A stretch of DNA of 64,000 bases, from contig CM055061.1 in NCBI GenBank assembly GCA_029204045.2, forward strand, positions 42,370,977-42,434,976, written 5' to 3'. Below, piece by piece: positions 36,163 through 48,484 of this stretch; positions within the stretch are counted from its first letter, which is position 1; each line of letters begins with the position of its first letter. A model generated the notes under the pieces. The model ran no database searches. It worked only from the letters and a program-made list of their open reading frames with translations, and was not told the origin of the DNA. A program made the translations under genes and the position numbers. The DNA is from Tillandsia leiboldiana. Its lineage: Eukaryota; Streptophyta; Magnoliopsida; Poales; Bromeliaceae.

Positions 36163-38010
36163 ATGGGTGAAAGTGGTAATATTTATAGACCTCCTCTTTT
36201 TGATGGGACTAATTATGCTTATTGGAAAGTGCGGATGAGAGCTTTTCTCATCGCAATTGATGAGCGAGTATGGCAACCCGTGGAATGCGGTTGGGTGCAT
36301 CCTGTTGAGGAAGTAGGAAATTCTACTACCCCAAAACCTCGCTCTAGATGGTCCAAAGAGGAATTTGAAAGATCTTCTTACAATGGGAAAGGTATGAACG
36401 CTTTATTTAATTCTCTTTCCTCGACTGAGTTCACAAGAATTTCCGCGTGTGAAACCGCGAAGGAAATTTGGGATATTCTCAAAATTACACATGAGGGTAC
36501 TAATCTTGTAAAAATTCAAAAGCTCCAGATGCTTACAAGTCAATTTGACTCTATTCATATGGAAGGGCATGAATTGTTTACAGATTATTACACTAGACTT
36601 CAAGATGTAATAAATACATGTGCTAATTTAGGAGAAAAGATCCCGGAGTCGAAAATTGTAAGAAAGATACTTCGGACTCTTCCGGAACGGTTTAGGGCAA
36701 AGGTTACCGCCATTGAAACCGTTAGTCATCCGGATGAGATGAGTGTAGAGGAATTAGTAGGTGCTTTGCAAACTTATGAAATGACTTTTCCTACTAATCA
36801 AGTTTCTTCCAAGTCTTCTTCTAAGCTTACAGGTATTGCATTCAAATCAACAAAGGAAGAAGATAGCGAATCAAGTTCCGACGATGAAATCTCTTTTGCC
36901 GATTTTGAAGAACAATTGGCGCGGATCGTAAAGAAATTTCGTCGAAAATTTTGGAAGAATCGAACCGATGGATCTTCATCCATGAAATCTTCTAAAGGAT
37001 CATCGGGTTCTAAATCCTCTAAACTCAAAAGCTTTGCAAAACCTTCTAAAGAAAAAGAAAAAGATGATTTCGAAGGGGAAATCCAATGCTATCGATGCAA
37101 AGGCTACGGCCATTTTTCAATGGATTGTCCTTCTAAGAAATCATATAAAAAGAAGGCTTTGCAAGCGAAAACTTGGGACGATTCTACTTCTAATGAATCG
37201 ACCTCAAGTATAGAGGAAAAAATCGTTGCTTCTCATGCCTCTCATTTTCCCTCTTCTAATAATTGTTTATCATCTTTAGTCACTGACTCTACTCCTTTGA
37301 TTTTGTATGAAACATCAACAACCGGCGGAGAGTCATCAAGTGAGGGGGAGTCGGACGAGGAAGAACTCGTTGAGGCATATCAACAACTTCTTGCGGAATC
37401 TAAGAAGATGGCCAAACATATCAAGAAGTTGAGAAAGCAACGACTTGAGAATCAAGACGAGAATCATGCTTTAAAGATCAAACTTCATGATCTCGAGGAG
37501 GAACGAGAGCTTTTATTGAATAATAATAAAATCCTCCAAGAAAAGATAAATCAATCGGAAACGGTCGTTAATTCCCATATTGACAAGATTGATTTTCTAG
37601 AAAAACAGTTTGAGGAGATTCATGTCACCAACCAAGCATTGACCAAACAAGTTCATCAACTTAAATCCGACATACAAAGGATCTCAACCGATTCCAAGAA
37701 ACTTGAGTGTATGTCCGGTTTAGGTCAAACAAGTAAGGTTGGTTTGGGATTCAAAAAGGACCAAACTGTGCATGCTTCAAGTTCCACAATGAAATTGAAA
37801 GGAAGAACTTGTCACTTATGTGGACTTGAAGGACATTTGGTGAGGGATTGCCCGAAAAAAGAGAAAGAAAAATCCTTCGGCAACTTCATCTACGGAGCGG
37901 ACTCAACGGACTCAAAAGACACATCAAGTCAAAAGAGTTCACTCAATCCATCAAAGGTCCGAGCCACATCATCAATCATACAAGTGGATCATTGCAAGGC
38001 AAAGACCTAA
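36163..38010 (+). CDS. Retrotransposon gag polyprotein, UBN2/copia type (615 aa)
   Basis: The ATG at 36163 is the first after the primer site; the frame is open further upstream into the LTR, but that part is non-coding leader. The N-terminal DUF4219/UBN2-like region has PPLFDGTNYAYWKVRMRAFL, AKEIWDIL, DYYTRLQDVINTCANLGE and KILRTLPERF. A Ser/Asp/Glu-rich linker follows, then a CCHC knuckle at about residues 310-325 (CYRCKGYGHFSMDC). Next is a long coiled coil (about 405-535, rich in KKLRKQRLENQDE-type heptads) and a second CCHC knuckle CHLCGLEGHLVRDC near 570. The protein would form particles and bind the element RNA. The frame is intact in both copies of the locus, striking for a plant retroelement lacking pol. 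The C-terminus differs between copies because of a one-base difference in an A-run at 37855-37860. Confidence 0.9.
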   Translation: MGESGNIYRPPLFDGTNYAYWKVRMRAFLIAIDERVWQPVECGWVHPVEEVGNSTTPKPRSRWSKEEFERSSYNGKGMNALFNSLSSTEFTRISACETAKEIWDILKITHEGTNLVKIQKLQMLTSQFDSIHMEGHELFTDYYTRLQDVINTCANLGEKIPESKIVRKILRTLPERFRAKVTAIETVSHPDEMSVEELVGALQTYEMTFPTNQVSSKSSSKLTGIAFKSTKEEDSESSSDDEISFADFEEQLARIVKKFRRKFWKNRTDGSSSMKSSKGSSGSKSSKLKSFAKPSKEKEKDDFEGEIQCYRCKGYGHFSMDCPSKKSYKKKALQAKTWDDSTSNESTSSIEEKIVASHASHFPSSNNCLSSLVTDSTPLILYETSTTGGESSSEGESDEEELVEAYQQLLAESKKMAKHIKKLRKQRLENQDENHALKIKLHDLEEERELLLNNNKILQEKINQSETVVNSHIDKIDFLEKQFEEIHVTNQALTKQVHQLKSDIQRISTDSKKLECMSGLGQTSKVGLGFKKDQTVHASSSTMKLKGRTCHLCGLEGHLVRDCPKKEKEKSFGNFIYGADSTDSKDTSSQKSSLNPSKVRATSSIIQVDHCKAKT

Positions 38011-39754
38011 GGTGGATCAACAGTCAAAGCGGACAACCCCCGGCCACAACGAATCAAGACAACCCAAAATCCAGCGATTTGGATTCGGAAAGGTGATATC
38101 TTTCCTTGTCTTAAGTTCTAAATAGCTTATGACTGTATGTAATGCTTTGATTGGTTTTCCCCTTCATATCTTTCTTAATCTTTGCATTACATGTTTTTCA
38201 ATGCTCTTCGTTTTTATACTTTGTTTTTGAACAAAAGGATTTTTAATGAACAAGTGCATTGAATGAAAAGGGCTTTCACTTTCATTCACTCCAAATTAAT
38301 TTTATATGGATTATCAACTTTACTTCATAATCATAATCTTGAAGATACTTCATTATAGGAGTTTTTGATATTATAAGCATCAAATTTTAGAAATCATGTG
38401 TGATCTTCAGATGCTTAATCTATCTCGGTTGTGTGAGTTCTTGTGATAAACATGAGACAAACCGATTGACTAAAATTTGGGATTTAATTCTTTCACGTAA
38501 GAGATTGCCTTCTTACAAGGGTAAATAATTGAATTATGAAAGATGTGGAAAGAGTTACATCCGAAAGGAGTGTGAAACTACCACCACCATGCTGGAAAGA
38601 GCTGCCACCCCCGGTCGTCCGGTTTGTGTGTGAAGCTACCACATGTTATGATGCTTGATAGTATTTTATGAGAAAATCTTTAGTTGAAGCATTTGGAGAT
38701 TTATATGCAAACTCTTATATTTTGAACAATCTCCTGGTTGGTATAAGGTGGAATAGTTGAAAGATGCTCAAAGAGCACCCTTAGGTATTTTAGTGCTTAT
38801 CTCAAATTTGAAAGGGTAAGAAATCAAATTGATGTCATTTGGAAATCTCTGTAAGTCATCTGTGTAAATCCGTTACATCTTGATAGAGTTTGGATCTCAA
38901 GATTATTTTGATGACTTGTGTTTGATGAATATAACATGAAAAACGGTTATAATGTTTTACCTTTATTTTTCATGATTTTGGAGTAAATCTTTTTAATTTT
39001 GTGAAATTAATTGGATTGAATGACATCTGTGTGAATTCACTGTTTAAAGCACTTAAATTGATTTCTGATGGAATACAAATCGGTATTTGAAAAGATTCTA
39101 AAATCTGGATTTGTTTCAAGAAATTATTTGATTTTTGCTTTCTGGTATAGGTACGGAATCTGCATTTTTGTTATATACCAGAACTGAGTTTTTATCTCTC
39201 TTTCTCTATGAACCTAATATTGTTAGTGATTTCCTTTTGTCTAGTATGTTCACTGTTTGACAATTTGTGACAAAAAGGGGGAGAAGAGAAATGACGGAGA
39301 TGAGATCATCAAGAGAGGACAAACGAAAATGAAAAAATGGGGGAGAACGGAAAATGATGATCGTATCACAAAGGGGGAGAACATAGATGCTCAAGAACAT
39401 GGAGAACATGTTTAGATGCTCAAGATAGGGGGAGACAAAGAAAAAATTGAAAGAGCCGAAAAACAAAAGAACCAAAAGGAAGACGGATCAAATGTAGGAT
39501 TTTAATTTCTAACGACTAACGTTTGATTTTGTTTGGAGTTTTGTTTTGCAGGAATTACATCACTTTAAGACTCCAAGTCCTAAGTCATAGAGTATGTTCT
39601 AGGACTGTTTGGTTCAAATGTAATTTTGTATTTATTGGATCTTTCACGCAAAGAAAATCAATGTTTTGGTGATGACATTGAGTTTCGATTTTTTGGTTTA
39701 AGATGAGTGACTTGAGCGCTTTTATGTATTTTTGGGTTTTGTCACGAAATTGCC
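38011..39754 (+). other. Non-coding 3' interior of element C
   Basis: No pol or envelope-like frame is recognised. From about 39270 onwards purine motifs like the polypurine tract recur: AAAAAGGGGGAGAAG, AAATGGGGGAGAACG, CAAAGGGGGAGAACA and GATAGGGGGAGACA. These precede the functional-looking tract at 39755-39766. Confidence 0.7.
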
Positions 39755-39766
39755 AAAGGGGGAGAT
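39755..39766 (+). promoter_or_regulatory. Polypurine tract of element C (copy 1)
   Basis: AAAGGGGGAGAT immediately precedes the 3' LTR. This is where plus-strand DNA synthesis would be primed. Confidence 0.85.
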
Positions 39767-41138
39767 TGTTACGGCATTTTGGTATTGGCATATTTCGTGA
39801 GTCAAGTCAGTGAGTTGAGTCGGAGTCTTAAAGGGATCAAATTGTCAATCAGCAATCAAAGACTTAGAGAAGATTCAACAAGAGCTCAAGTTGACACTCA
39901 GTGTCTTGAGTCTTGAAGATTGAAGTTGAAGAATTGTGGATCAGTTACATCAATCTCAAGAAGAAAGTATTCAAGAGGATCAGGTATGTTTAACTAAATA
40001 ATTTGGTGATCCGAATACTTTCTTATAGTGTAGAAACACTTGGATGAACTTTTAATTGCATAATAATCAAAAACTGGTGTTCGGACATGTTCAGGATCCG
40101 GATCAGAGCCAACGATCCGGATCCCGAAGGTTGTTGCTTCATACAAGACTTCGATCCGGATCCATGCAATTTCCGATCCGGATCCCGAATGTTAAGTTTT
40201 CTGATTTGTATGAACGATCCGGATCGGGCAATGCGATCCGGATCCCGAACCCTGGTTTTCTGGAATCGTCAATCTCGTTACGACGATCCGGATCGCAGTA
40301 AATCCGATCCGGATCGCCGTCCTGAAAATTTCCAGATAAGGTATGTTTTTGATTCTTATCTCTTTCCAAAGGTTTCTAAACTATAAATAGACATTTAGGG
40401 TTTCTCAAAAACGTGGGAGCTACGGCCGATCTTTTATAAAACTCTTGAGAGCAACCCTAGAGGCTAGGTTTTCATCGTTCTTCTTTATAGCCTCTTTTAG
40501 GTCAATTCGATGGTTCTTTCAAGAACATATCTTTTGTCGAATTGATCTAATCTTTGCTTAGAGATTTCTTCTACGGTTCTTCATTGAGAATCTAAGCAAA
40601 GGATCACCATCGAAGTCAATATTCTTATCGACTGAGTTTGCGTCGTGGATTCGACGTGGCATCGTGGATTCGGTGTGCTAAAGGCGTTTCGTGGATTCGA
40701 AGCGTGCGTTCGTGGATTCGAACGTGAGCAGTGGACGTGCAAAATCGGTGGAGCGCGAGGTCCAAGAAATTGAAGGAGGGGTTAAATCCGTGGAGACGGT
40801 AATCACCTTGTTATTCTTCTTTTCTTAGGGATTGTTATTGCGTGGATATCCAACCGGTCAGCGCAAGGTCCGAAGAAGCTGAAGGAGGGGTTGAGTCCGT
40901 GGAGTCGGTAATCACCTTGTTATTCTTCTATTCTTAGTGGATTGTTATTGCGTGTTGGTCCCGTGGTTTTTCTCCTGGATTGGAGTTTCCACGTAAATCT
41001 CGGTGTGCTGTTTTTATTTTCCGCATTGGTTTTTATTTTGCACTGAGATTGAGTTTTTAAGTATTACACCTATTCACCCCCCCTCTAGTTGTTTGATAGT
41101 ACCTATTTAGATCCTTGTGGATCCATAATAACTCTACA
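39767..41138 (+). repeat. 3' LTR of element C (copy 1)
   Basis: 1372 bases, about 99 percent like 34750-36125 by eye. It has its own GATCCGGATC array, in which one variant palindrome of the 5' LTR is perfect. Confidence 0.93.
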
Positions 41139-42339
41139 AAGAAGAGCATTTGCAGCTCTGTGGTATTAAGAGACTTCTGCCCGTTGATTTTCGATGGGAA
41201 GTTGATGTATTCAGGGAGAGTGTGAGCATTGTAGCTCGCAAGATGTCAAGGTTAGTAGCCGCTAGTCTTCGATAGAGAGTCAATGGATCAACTCGATTGA
41301 GGCACTCTTCATAGAGGTTGTGTACCTTGGAGGGAAATGAGCTTCGGGGATTGGGTGTCTCCTACCAACTTCCCGATAATGTGAAACGAGCTTCAGGAAA
41401 AGTCCTAAGAGTTGAGGCATGGAGATTGCTCGGTATGGGGTATGAGCGGGGAGTTCCTGCAATAGCTAACTACATTCTACACGTGGTGCGAGATGACAAG
41501 GACAAGGTCGACTGCTTGAGCGAGGACTTTGGTTAGAGATCATCGTGGTTGTGCATGCCCTCGAGCTGCAAACCTTGCCAAAGTCCTGAATGAGCCTTGT
41601 GGGTTGAGTTTGGAGATGCTGTCGTGCGGGAGGAGCGCGAATCCCGTGAGTTGGGAAATGGAGTGAGGTGATCGTCGAGTGGTCGATTAAGCTCTGAGTG
41701 GCACATGAGGCATTCGCAGTAGCAATCTTAGGTTTCAGAGGTGTCTACTCCTTGACCCTCAGTGAGAGCGTGACATCGTGGTGGTTCTCGTCGTGCACGG
41801 AGTTGTGGTCAGCGGGAGAGATGACATTTTTGATGTGGGCAATCATGGCAAATGAGTTATGACTATCCTTGGGCCCTAACGATCTTAGTAGTGTTTCCTC
41901 TCAAATCGGCTGGCAGGTATGCTACCTGTAGCCTGCGAGGGCCGCACAAGGTCGCGTCATGCTGATGGTTAGCTACAAGCACTGGTAATCCTGTGCCGGC
42001 GACTCTGGAGAAGGAGTCTTTTGTTGCTAATACGCCATAACAGTATGATTTATTTATGCAAATCATACATGTAGAGTATGAGTTGACACTGGAGCAGTGG
42101 CGTCGATAGTAAGTTGGTCTAATACTACAATCAGAGTAGGGATAGTAGGGACCATAGTGAGTTAAGCGAGCATTGGTGCTCGGACACGCACTCGTGCGCA
42201 CGCCTTCGGGTGTGAGCCACTGTTAGGTGGGCTGGGCGAAATAAGTGGTGACAGCAAATGTTGGTGGAGAGCCGAGGGGTAAGGCTTGGCGAGGTGATCG
42301 AAACGAGGTGGCTCTGGCCTTATGCTTGGAGGAATGCGA
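41139..42339 (+). mobile_element. Element D interior after element C, copy 1, ends in gap
   Basis: This sequence continues 34749 and has no recognisable reading frame. It matches 56639-57848 with many single-base insertions and deletions on both sides, then ends at the N run. Confidence 0.5.
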
Positions 42340-42439
42340 NNNNNNNNNNNNNNNNNNNNNNNNNNNNNNNNNNNNNNNNNNNNNNNNNNNNNNNNNNNNN
42401 NNNNNNNNNNNNNNNNNNNNNNNNNNNNNNNNNNNNNNN
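42340..42439. other. Assembly gap (100 N) between duplicated blocks
   Basis: 100 N placeholder. The sequence before it equals the sequence at 57848, and the sequence after it equals that at 26936. The N run is thus precisely the joint between two copies of a 15.4 kb block. Confidence 0.98.
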
Positions 42440-45400
42440 TGTCAATCGATCCATTTGACCCAGACCGCGTCGTGCCCTTGCTGTGATCGTGGACACTCCT
42501 TTGACGAAATCCATGGTTGATATGCTCCACATTTCCACTCCTTGCACGGGTAGAGGTTGCAGCTTCCCCCCCGCCGGGCGCTGAGTGTTCGACTTTTACT
42601 TGTTGACAAGTCAGACAGTGCGCCACAAAATGCGTTATGTCCCCTTCAATTTAGCCCAAACAAGTCTGCTTAAGGTCCCTGTACATCTTCGTACCACGGT
42701 ATGGCCCGCGTAAGAAGCACAATGCCCTCTGATAATATCTCTCTCTCAGATCAGGTAGATCGGCACACAATTGCGTCCTCGGAACCGCATTGTATCGTCC
42801 GCTCTGACCGAAAAGTCACCCTCCCGGTCCGAAGGATCTTGTCCCGTACAAGCTGTGTTGAGCGTCCGTCTTCTGACCACCAGGATCTTCTCAAACAAGG
42901 TAGCTTGACCACCAGGGACAAAAGTCGCAACACACCACCGCCAGCACAACCTCTAATCTCATCCGCGAGAATCCGCGATTAACGTCTTGCTGAGTGACAG
43001 TGTTCATGGTAACTTTTTCTGTCTGACCCTTCCTGCTCAAGGCATATCTACTACGTTTGCCTTTCCAAGTGGTACTGAATGGTCAAATCATAATCCTTCA
43101 CAATTCACCAACGTCTGCTGCCGTAATTTCAATTCTTTTTGGGTGAAAATGTATTTAAGGCTCTGGTGATCCGAAACACATTGCAATGAGCTCTATAAGT
43201 TAGTGTCGACTCCAAAGTTTTAAAAGTGAAAACTACCGTTGCGAGTTCCAGATCGTGCGTAGGGTAGTTTCACTCATAATCCTTAGTTGTCTTGATGCGT
43301 AGGCTATGAATTTTCCCTATTACATCAGCACACTCCAAGACCGCTCCGTGGTGCATCACAATAACATCGAAATCCTCACCGGGTATCGGTAATGTAAGCA
43401 CGGGTGCCCGTGTTAGTTTGGTCCTTGAGTTCCTCAAAGCTCTCCTGGCATTGGTCGTCCATACAAATCTCTCCCCCTTTCCTGGTTAGGCGATTCAGAG
43501 GGTGCAATTTTTGAGAGACCTTCCACGAAGCGCCTATAGTATCCTGCCAAACCCAAGAAGCCGCGGATTTCTGTTACTGTAGTCGGTCGGGCCAGTTAGT
43601 TACTGACTCCACCTTCTTAGGATCCACCGCAATTCCCGTTGCTGAGACTATGTGTCCCAAGAAGTCCACTTCACGAAGCCATAACTCACACATCTTGAGC
43701 TTAGCAACCAATTTCTGGTCCTGAGAGCCTGGAGAATTACTCACAGATGCTCCTTATGTTCCTCATCTGTTCGTGAGTAGACCAAAATGTCATCAATAAA
43801 GACCACAAACAAATTGGTCCAAGAAGGGTTTGAATATCCTATTCATCATGTCCATGAACACCTCTGGGGCGTTCGTAAGTCCGAACGGCATAACCGTAAC
43901 CTCATAATGACCGTATCGAGTTCGAAAGGCTGTTTTAGGTATATCCACACCTCGAACTCTAAGCTGACGGTAGCCGGACTGCAAATCTATCTTCGAGAAC
44001 ACTGTCGCTCCTAGTAGTTGGTCGAACAGGTCATCAACCCGAGGCAAAGGGTACTTGTTTTTCACAGAACCCTTGTCTATCTCCCGATAGTCGATGCAAA
44101 TACTAAACTCCCCGTCTTCCTTCGCACAAAAGTACGGGAGCGCCCCAAGAGCGACTCGCTCGGTCTGTTGAACCCCCTTAAATCGGGGGGTCCGCTGGCT
44201 GAGCTGAAGGCCAAGAGATCAAAACCATGGAAGCTATGACTACCATACTCTCTCCCTCCACCAGTCTTCTTGCCCACGATACAAAAAGAAGATGAGAAAA
44301 GAGTACTCCTATATGCCAACCTACGGTTTCCGAGATGCCAGGTTTCTGCAGCCGCACCTGGCGCTTCTCGTAATCAATCACCGCCTAGTATTTAGTGAGC
44401 CAATCCGTACCAAGTACCACATCGAACTCCTTAAGCGGGATTACCACTAAATTCCCAAGGATAACGTAGCCTTCCCAACTTTATCGGGCAGGAAGGTAAA
44501 ACTAATCGCTTGAAACTCCAACTCATCGGTTAGCAGCGGTGCCCTCTCTTCCCGTCGTGGGGTCGGAGGGCGTCAAGTCGACACTAAAGGGGATCCCCCA
44601 ACTGATCGAGTTAGGGTATCCCCTCCCAAATACCCACGACCGATAGTGCCGCCGACACAACCTACCAATCACGACAACAAGAATGTCGTAAAGTAGGCTC
44701 TAGATCGAGAGGTCAGATCTACCAAAAATTATGGACGCTACTCCACTACCCTCCACCAATCTAAGAAAGGCGAGTAGAAAACGTTCTTACAAGTTAATTC
44801 ACAAGTTCCAACAAGCCCGGCACCCGAGGTGCACTTGAAACTTCAGGCAGTCAACACCGCTTACAAATTTGCAGTGACTGTCGATCCCGAGCGCCCCACC
44901 GAGATCCCTAAGCGGGATCCCCACTAGTTCATAGAGCATAAGAACCTGCCCAACCTCGCTGGCCGAGAAGGAACATAGCTACCTGCCTCGAGGGATTGCC
45001 CAGTAGTCCGAACAAACCTATTTCTACGATGGAGGGTTTCTTCTAGTAACTATGGGTAAGGGCGAAAAGAAATAAAAGAGTGAGATGCTCCGGGGTGTCA
45101 AACACGGCCCTATCTTCAAAAAGAGAACTAAGGGTTGGTTAATACTTGCTACTACGTCCTCCGGGGCAGCCCGTCTTGAGCTGAGCCGTCGCGTAAATCC
45201 TCCCGCGGGCGGCGGCGCCCCCTCTCTACGTGTCGTGATGCTGAAGGTACTGTTCCCGGGTTCAGGGGCAGAATGAGCGGAAGTGTCCCCGACTTGCCAC
45301 ATCCGAAGCAATGGTCGTGCCTCCAGAACAATCGATCACCTGGTGTGCTCCCCGCATATGATGCAAGGCTTCTCCCCCGGTTTCGGTTCTCTTATCGGCA

Positions 45401-48400
45401 TACTCTTTGTCCCTTGCTTCGTCTTCGGATGTTTGGGTGGTCGGCTTCCCTTGGAGAGGCCCTCCCCAGGGTAGGATGGGGTTGCTTCTGGCCCTGATTG
45501 GGTTCATGGTCCTCCCGCCGGGCACGAGCATCGGCCAGTTCTCGCTCCACCCAAGTGGCCACATCGACCATCTCCCGAAAAGTGGGCAACCCTACTACTG
45601 GCATTACCCAAAGGTGTCGCTCCTCAAGTCATCTACGATAAAACGGGCCATGTGGGGTTCGTTCCTCCTACCAAAGGGAACACGATCAGTCACACCGGTA
45701 TCTTGTGTCGATGAGTACATGCGTTCTGTGAGCGTTAACAGTTGCCCGGCCATGTCGTGCAACTGTTGTCGAAATAGCCGGTGCTCCGCAGCTGTCAAAG
45801 CCATCACATCCATTTCTGCGCCGTTGATTGAAGACCAAAACCGGCTATTATCAAGTCAACCCTAGACCTAACTCGTCTAACACCATTATCTAAAATCAAC
45901 CAAGGACTCTATTTTCCCCCCCCATCAACACTCGCGCTCTACGTACCTATTACTTGACAATCTCATTGGTTAGTTGCTAATGGCATTACACTCTGTGGAT
46001 GTTGGACACCGCCTACCGTGGTTAAAGTCATTTTTCTCTCTGATACCATAAATCTGTCACGCCCCGGGGGTTTAAATAAGCGAAAAATATATACATTTTT
46101 TTTTTAAGTAAACCCGCCAGGCACGTGCGCAGACCCGCCACACACACAAATTCACCCCGCAAACGGACGGAGTCTCCTTTATATATAAACGGCGTACGCA
46201 AGTATAAATCGTACTTTAACCACACTAGCCAGAAGTTACGATGAGGGAGAAATAGCAACATGCACAAAACCAAGCCGGCCACCTACATTTTGAAAGGATA
46301 AATCCACGGGTTGTAAAACGGTGCCCACACGACACCTAAGTTTATTAAACATTTTCGCAATCTTTTACTTGAATTTGAAAAGAGTGGCGGAAACAACAAC
46401 TAGTAAGGGAAACGTTCATCCACGATAAAAACACAGTTCGAACCCAACATCCACAACAAAGTATCACACGCACATAGCTAACTAACTGAAAGAAATCAAA
46501 ACGTAAGTAAAACGAAAAGTCACCAGCCCCTAATCGGGCTAAGATCCTTGAGTCGCGGCCTCACTGTCGTCCCGGACCCCACCCTTGACCGAACCTGTCA
46601 CAGTGTGGGAAGTTAGTGACCAAAGAGTAAGAGGTAGATATAAAACATAAAAGATGCTAAAAGTACTGAAAGGAAAGCAAACCAATAAACCAGAGCATCC
46701 AAAACTCCCCCTCATGAATCCACAATACCCCTGTAAGTCAGAACGGAACACCTGCCAGAAGGTCTAAAGACCCCAGCGAAACGTACACCTTGCTCTCACC
46801 TTATTACCTCCAACCCCTCCACGGCACTTGTGCAGCACCTTAAGTACCGCGAGGGGTCCCCACTACGTCACCTTGTGGAGCACACGGGTCAACGTACCAC
46901 CTCTCCGAAAAATTACACCAATGCGGTGGCCAACCGCTGGTGTGCGTGTAAGCAACCACGAGGCATAATGACCGAAGTCCCATGTGTGATATAGAGCACC
47001 GCGACACCAGTCGCAACAGATAGTAATCAAAGGGATACTCATGCGAAAAGGGGTTAGTTGAAAACCATTAACACATCTACTTTACCTCTTACATAAGACA
47101 TGATAAGACCTCACTTTAAAAAGGACGCACGATAAGGGTACCCACATTCCGACTTTCGAAAAGCCACCACAATCACTCACAATATCTCTTAATATGGGTG
47201 CAACATAATAATAAGGAGATATGCAACAAAGGGGTTCTAAGAGTGCACCCACTTTAGAAAGCGTCAACCGAAACACCTGAAATCATCCTGCGCCTTCGTA
47301 CGATTCCCGGACCTAAAAAGAGTCCCCCACAAAAGAAACAAGGTAAGACTAGACTGCCCAAGAAGAACCGAGGTTCCAAACACGTAAAAGTAAGGGCGGA
47401 AACCCGAGCGGTGCGGCAGCCCCGTGCGATACCAGCCCGCCGCGGCGCCACAAACGGCGTCAGCCCCGCGCGGCACCAGCCCGGCGCGGGCATCACCTGC
47501 GGTGGCGGCCTCGCGCGGGCACCAACCCGCGCGGCGCGCAAGCGGTGCGGCCCCCGCGCGGCACCAGCCCGCGCGGCGCCGCAGAGCAACGCAGCCCTGC
47601 GCGCTACCAACCCGCAGCGGCGCTGCCTGCGATGCGGCCCCACGCGGCACCCAGCCCGCGCGGCACCAACCTGCACGGGCGCTGCCTGCGGTACGGCCCC
47701 ACCCGGCACCACCCCGCAGCACCAACCCTCGCGGGCGCTGCCTGCGGTGAGGCCCCGCGCGGGCACCAGCCCGCACGCGCCGGCGGCACGGTCCGTACAC
47801 CGTGGCGGCGGCGCTCTAGGGCACGCGGCGGCGGTGCGACGAACGGCACAAGCGACCTGACCAAAATGCGGCGCAACCCAAACCAAAAACACGAAAACAC
47901 ACGAATAAACTCCGCTTACCTTGATCTAACGGAGAAGACGATCCATTCTCGTTCCTCGCGATGGTGAGGATCCGGATCCGCTCCCCGTTGACGGTAACGT
48001 CTCGTTCCCCGGCTTTCAGTGTGTCGATCGAGAGATCGGAGATCCGCTTTCTTTTTTTTTTTTCTCTCCGAACTAGGGTTTCCGTTTTCCTCTCTTTTCT
48101 CTCTGATTAGGGTTTCCGCTTTCTTGGAAAATAATAATTAAATATTTATTTCCCTCTCGTACGTACAAAATAAAACCCTTAATCGGACAGATATAACAAA
48201 AGAGATTCCCATCTCCTCGAAAAGTGTGCCGATCATGTAGCACGGGTTCCGGTGCATCCTACAAGTACCGAAAACCCTCAAAATCCCATTTCGGGAGATT
48301 CGCAAATCGGATTTCAGATTCGATTGCTTTGGTCGTTCCCCGTTTTTGAGCTCTAACACCGAAAAATACCCACACGCCACTGATGTTGTACCCAAGAAAT

Positions 48401-48478
48401 CCCGCTAATTGATCCCTTAAACAACTAATTTATTCAAAAGGGGTTAAAAATAAACACAAGACAATTCGTGATATTACA
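42440..48478 (-). mobile_element. Element B, copy 2, 5' part only
   Basis: It holds the integrase finger, RNase H, RT and gag regions and the 5' LTR (46055-48478), followed by AATTA. Frames are cut by many one-base gaps relative to copy 1. In one place this copy keeps the frame that copy 1 loses (RT KYPLPRVDD at about 44050). The integrase core, chromodomain and 3' LTR are absent because the block starts at the gap. The primer site is at 46038-46048. Confidence 0.88.
46055..48478 (-). repeat. 5' LTR of element B (copy 2)
   Basis: 2424 bases, the counterpart of 30584-32998, with the GC-rich 42-bp minisatellite at about 47410-47790. It differs from copy 1 mainly by one-base insertions and deletions. 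Confidence 0.88.
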
Positions 48479-48484
48479 AAATTA

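Larger units (their letters stand above)
34750..41138 (+). mobile_element. Element C: gag-only Sirevirus-like copia retrotransposon, copy 1
   Basis: The LTRs (34750-36125 and 39767-41138, both TGTTACGG...CTCTACA) are nearly identical. A primer site TGGTATCGGAGC lies at 36128-36139 and a polypurine tract AAAGGGGGAGAT at 39755-39766. The left target duplication is AAAGA (34745-34749); the right side reads AAGAA here, but AAAGA in the second copy of the locus. The interior holds one gag gene (36163-38010) and 1.74 kb of non-coding DNA with extra polypurine-like motifs. There is no protease, integrase, RT or RNase H. The gag type, the repeated polypurine motifs and the LTR palindromes point to the Sirevirus branch of Ty1/copia. 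The structure fits the non-autonomous class known as TR-GAG elements. Confidence 0.9.
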
